A stretch of DNA of 64,000 bases from Sceloporus undulatus (Eukaryota > Chordata > Lepidosauria > Squamata > Phrynosomatidae). The position numbers were made by a program, and so were the translations under genes. Below the pieces are notes generated by a model. It had not been told where the DNA came from. It saw only the letters and a program-made list of their open reading frames with translations, and searched no databases. The stretch is taken from positions 16,399,447-16,463,446 of the forward strand of contig NC_056528.1 in the NCBI RefSeq assembly GCF_019175285.1. The letters run 5' to 3'. Positions 60,701 through 64,000 of this stretch are shown here, piece after piece; positions within the stretch are counted from its first letter, which is position 1; each line of letters starts with the position of its first letter.

Positions 60701-62782
60701 TAGCTGGAGATCATGCACTAAGCAAAGGATTAGATTTGATGGCCTTTGGGGTCCCCTCCAACTCTATCATTCAGTGACCGAGATTCTATATCACGGTCTA
60801 CATTACATAACTTTTGAATCCTTAGCTATACTGCAGAGGCAGAACGAAACCGCTAGTGAATAGTGAAGCTGCATGTCAGGGTATTATTGCATATTGGGCA
60901 ATCCAAATGCACATGGGGCACTTCCTAGCCAATTTCTGGATGCACTTGGTGCTCATTCTGCATTGGACAATGGCATATCAGTCATCCCACCACTGTCCAA
61001 AGGGTGCCCATATGTAGTAATGTCACAGCATCCTCTAGATCAGTGCTTCCCAAACTTTGGTTCTTCGGATGCTTTGAACTTCAGCTCCCAGAATTCCTGA
61101 CTGTTGACCAAGCTAGCTGGGGCTTCTGGGAGCTGAAGTCCAAAACACCTGGAAGACCAAAGTTTGGGAATCACTGTTCTTGGTGAATAAGTGTGTGGAG
61201 AGATTTTGTAGCACCTTTGAGACTAACTAAAGAAAGAAGCTGGCACCACGAGCTTTCATAGTCTTAAGTGCCAACGTCTTTCTTTAGTAGTCTCAAAGGT
61301 GCTACAACTTCTCTCTACATACTGATACTACAGAGTAATATGGCTATATCTTGCATTCTACCACCTAGATGGTTAAGGATGGTGCAGAACTACTCAATTC
61401 TATTCCATGCACCCATAAATCCATTTATAAAGACATACGCCCCTTACCAAATTCCAGCCTAGTATGATTCTATGTACCTGTATATCCTGTGCAATTTTAT
61501 CTCGATTGCAGATGATCTGAGAGAGGTATCTGGACCCCAAAACGTTCCCGAAAGTGATCTGCGTCAGGAGCAGAGTGGCCGAGTCAGGATTCGTAATGTT
61601 TTTGACAGCCAGCTGGGGATTCTCAATCCGGTAATAAATCACACCATCTACATCAAGCGACAGTGGATCTTTGGTAAGAACCTCGGGTAGAAGAGAAGAA
61701 ACAAAGGCAATGCATGACTCAAAGATAGAGATAGATGCAAATATTTGAATCCCAGAGGTCAAAAGGCAGTTCTCAAGTGACAGATCGCCCCAGGAAGAAA
61801 ATCCTGGATGAGCGAGAATCTTTGTAGGACTGCAAAAAAATGAAGATGGGTTAAAAAGTGGCTAAAAGAGAGAAGGAAGGGAGGGAGGGAAGGAAGGAAA
61901 GAAGGAAGGAAGTAGAATGAAAGTAAGGAAGGAAGCAGAAGGAAGGAAGGAAGGAAGGAAGGAGAGAGGGAAAAGAGGAGAATGGAGTGGCAAAAAAAGG
62001 AGGAGAAAGATCGACAGAAGTGAGAGATAGAGAGAGAGAGACTGAGAAGGAGGATGACAAAAAAAATGAAGACTGATAGAAAAAACAGGGATGACAGAAG
62101 AGAAAAGAGGTTTTGGCACAGTCTTTGCTGTCACTGCCTGTGACAAAACTCAGGCCAGTTTCAAGAGTTATATCAGGAAGATGTGAGATAATTTAACTTC
62201 CAGGTCAAGGGATCTTATTACTATCAAACAAAGCCTGGCAGAGCCTCTGAAACGAAAGAGCAAATTGGTGAAGAAAAGGGATGGCTTACCTCCTGGAGTG
62301 GTATATTCAGCATCCTTGTCCTCATGTCCACTTTGATGAGCATGTCTATGCAGGGCAAGATGAAGTACACACCTGCGGGAAAAGACATGCCAGCCATTGA
62401 GTCCACTGTCACAACATTTCTAATAGCAACTGGGTACGCAGAGCACAGTAGGATGGTCTTTTTGCAAAGACAAAAAAGCTTTGCCTTCTGATTTCTGCAA
62501 ATTGTTACAAAAAGCATAAGCCCAGGACGGGCCAAACGTTGCCAAGCCAGTCCAGTCCAGTCCAATTTTATTTGTGCCAAGCCAACAGCCATTGCAATTA
62601 TAACCAATATTTTGACCACAACTGTTTAATAAGGAATTGTTACAGGGTGTCCTCATAAAATAGATCAGCATAACCCTTCTATCACATGCTGAAACTATAA
62701 AATACTTACCTGGGCGCACTGCTCCTCCTTTCCGTATGTGTCCCAGCCTTAGGATGACAGCTTGCTCAAACTCAGTGACAAT
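57736..62782 (-). CDS. Diverged stomatin-family (SPFH/PHB) membrane protein, 3' part
   Basis: Exons in transcript order: 62782-62710, 62372-62290, 61681-61478, 60151-60071, 58807-58745 and 57936-57736; 705 nt, 234 residues plus TAG, every phase consistent and no stop. Stomatins are palmitoylated hairpin scaffolds that oligomerise in membranes. Visible: EFEQAVILRLGHIRKGG, FILPCID (the palmitoylated Cys position), IKVDMRT, LTKDPLSLDVDGVIYYRIEN, AWGIKVEQIEIKNVK and, in the last exon, ITESPTSL. The last exon aligns without gaps to the human STOM last exon (about 12 of 25). The fifth exon reads ASGSPISSGGSMPASPHSLD, where stomatin has an Ala/Glu coiled coil. The GSN-STOM position suggests STOM, but divergence argues for a paralogue. 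The hairpin and N-terminal exons lie outside. Confidence 0.85.
58160..58420 (-). mobile_element. Tigger-like MITE next to (TAC/TAA)n
   Basis: 58,160-58,190 trinucleotide run. 58,193-58,420: GCTGGGGTTTGGTTCCAAAA ... AAATCCCTGGATACAAA in reverse. Confidence 0.6.
59178..59610. mobile_element. Sauria SINE (-) and FB-F MITE
   Basis: 59,178-59,335: GTTGCTTCCGACTTATGGCA ... ACTCAAACCACTATGCCATG, internally shortened. 59,385-59,610: FB-F palindrome ending AACTGAACTACTTTTGCAGT. Confidence 0.65.
60220..60440 (-). mobile_element. Sauria SINE
   Basis: GTTGTGTGCCTTCAAGCCTT, GGCTGAGAGAGTATGACTTG, CCCTGATCTCCTGAGTCTTA. Lies in an intron of the stomatin-family gene. Confidence 0.75.
60585..60790 (+). mobile_element. 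CR1 LINE 3' tail
   Basis: GAGGCTAGACAAGTATCTGC, GGATTAGATTTGATGGCCTT and CCCTCCAACTCTATCATTCA are the CR1 3' end. Confidence 0.65.
61043..61358. mobile_element. FB-B MITE followed by FB-C MITE
   Basis: 61,043-61,175: CCCAAACTTTGGTTCTTCGG ... CCAAAGTTTGGGAATCACTG. 61,193-61,358: GATTTTGTAGCACCTTTGAG ... CAAAGGTGCTACAACTTCTC. The same pairing and order occurs at 12,285-12,585. Confidence 0.65.
61868..61965. repeat. (AAGG)n purine-rich microsatellite
   Basis: Interrupted GGAAGGAAGG units, purine-rich on the plus strand, with further purine-rich DNA to 62,045. Confidence 0.85.
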
Positions 62783-63185
62783 CTGCAAAGGAGGAAAAGG
62801 TTAGAGACCATTTCCCAAAGTATCTGTTTCTCTCTTTTCCCTCTGCCTTGAACATTTTGTCCTGGTTCCCTCTAACTGTTTTGCAATGTTTATATTTGGC
62901 ACACACAAAATACAATACAGAAATAAAGAAGAAGAAGAAACCTAATGTTAAAGCTAATTAGACCAAGAGGGAATACTGTAACAATACAGAAGGCGCAAGC
63001 CTGGAGGGAAAGGAACAGCAAATGTTCCTTTCATGCAAAATGTTGGAGGTTTACAATGTTTTATTAAGATTACAGGCAAAGGGTTTGCTACTTGAAAGTT
63101 ATTGAGGACAGAATTTGTTGTGATTTTTAGGAATAGAGTGGTTGAAAACTATCTAATATGGAAAGGAAAAGTTGCTGAGCAGTTA
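62783..63185 (-). other. Intron of the stomatin-family gene, nothing recognised
   Basis: No hydrophobic-hairpin exon with suitable splice sites could be found here or up to 64,000, so the upstream exons are probably outside the window. Confidence 0.45.
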
Positions 63186-63189
63186 TGAA

Positions 63190-63585
63190 TATGTACTGTA
63201 TATAGTCATGTATAAGTCTAGAAATTTAGGTCAAATAAAGTGACCCAAAAAAACCCTGAGTCGACTTATCCATGGGTCAATGTAAGTATTGCATCTTAAC
63301 TCTTATTTAAAAGAAGGAACCGTCTCCTGGTGAAAAGCAGGAGTATAATATGTGAAGCACCGATCCCCTCTACTCTCTCATCCATCCAGAGTTATGTCTG
63401 TGAGAACTGTGTAAGTTCTTTGACATTGTTTTGCTTTGCTTCATCCTTTAAATCCTTTGCTATGTGTCCCTACATTTTGCCCTCGACTTTTCCACGGATG
63501 GTAGCAAAATCCATAATTTTAGCCCCAAAACTTGCCCTTGACTTATACATGAGGTTGGCTTATAACTGAGTATATACAGGTACGC
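63190..63585. mobile_element. TcMar-like MITE, family 'G', long copy
   Basis: GTACTGTATATAGTCATGTA on the left and AACTGAGTATATACAGGTAC on the right are inverted; GACTTATCCATGGG and TTGACTTATACATGAGG lie inside. 63,590-64,000 shows nothing firm. Confidence 0.55.
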
Positions 63586-64000
63586 TAGACTTACACATTT
63601 GTAACAGCTCGATATTCATGTTTATGATCATGCCACCATTGTCATAATTGCAAATGTTCCCCCCAAAACCTACCTTAACAGACAGCAGCCACACTAAGCA
63701 ATGGTGGTCGGTTCTCTTGGTGATCTGGGTACTTCAAGTTGATATTTCCAGTCCTGTCCTGCCAGCAAACCTTGGTAAAGAACGGAGTCATGACCGGGGT
63801 CCTGCTTCTGATTTATTGCACTAGAGATTGCCAACAGAAAAGGGCTGGAAATGCCATCCTGCAGTGCTCTGATCACCAGCAGAACAAACTTCCATTGCTT
63901 GGTGCAGCTGCTGGGTGTTAAGGTAAGTTTGTGATGTCAGGTTAGGAGAGAATATATAGTTGCACATTTGTGACTATGGGTGCATCTACCTTAGAAATCA

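Noticed and set aside
63694-63921. Candidate hairpin or N-terminal exon of the stomatin-family gene
   Set aside because: Frames on both strands lack the GWIL...FPISIW-like hydrophobic hairpin, and phases do not match exon 62,782-62,710.

Overview
This is vertebrate nuclear DNA, most likely from a squamate reptile (lizard or snake). The evidence is many copies of a tRNA-derived SINE of the Sauria-SINE type (tail ending in GGCACACAACAAC), CR1-type LINE tails, several fold-back DNA-transposon families, and host proteins that look sauropsid. The gelsolin follows the chicken protein as I remember it more closely than the human one. The order CNTRL(+) - RAB14(-) - GSN(+) - stomatin-family gene(-) is that of human 9q33.

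Layout. 1-1.6 kb: last three exons and 3' end of CNTRL (centriolin). 2.9-18.7 kb: RAB14 on the minus strand, with all seven coding exons (4,997-9,829), a long 3' UTR, a large first intron full of repeats, and a probable non-coding exon 1 ending at 18,696. 18.5-20.1 kb: a CpG island, the presumed RAB14 promoter, which may fire in both directions. It carries a five-unit, roughly 175-bp tandem array with one or two NRF1-like sites per unit. 20.1-41 kb: repeat-rich DNA with SINEs, MITEs, two local tandem arrays, microsatellites and one candidate non-coding GSN first exon. 41.1-56.9 kb: GSN (gelsolin), with a signal-peptide exon behind a TATA-like box (plasma form) and sixteen further coding exons; the cytoplasmic start lies in exon 2. 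57.6-64 kb: the 3' part of a diverged stomatin-family (SPFH/PHB) gene on the minus strand, tail to tail with GSN. Its N-terminal exons lie beyond the window.

The genes are not an operon and each is presumably controlled on its own: a centrosome protein, an endosomal/Golgi small GTPase, an actin-severing protein with secreted and cytosolic forms, and a membrane scaffold protein. Exon coordinates come from splice sites, reading phase and remembered family sequence. The RAB14 exons sum exactly to 216 codons and the GSN exons to 754 codons with every phase consistent. The items most worth a second look are the stomatin-family gene with a rebuilt C-terminal segment, the NRF1-site tandem array, a CACGTG palindrome that seems to have arisen inside a SINE remnant, a composite 5S-rRNA-derived SINE with a long leader, and long G-runs in the RAB14 3' UTR.
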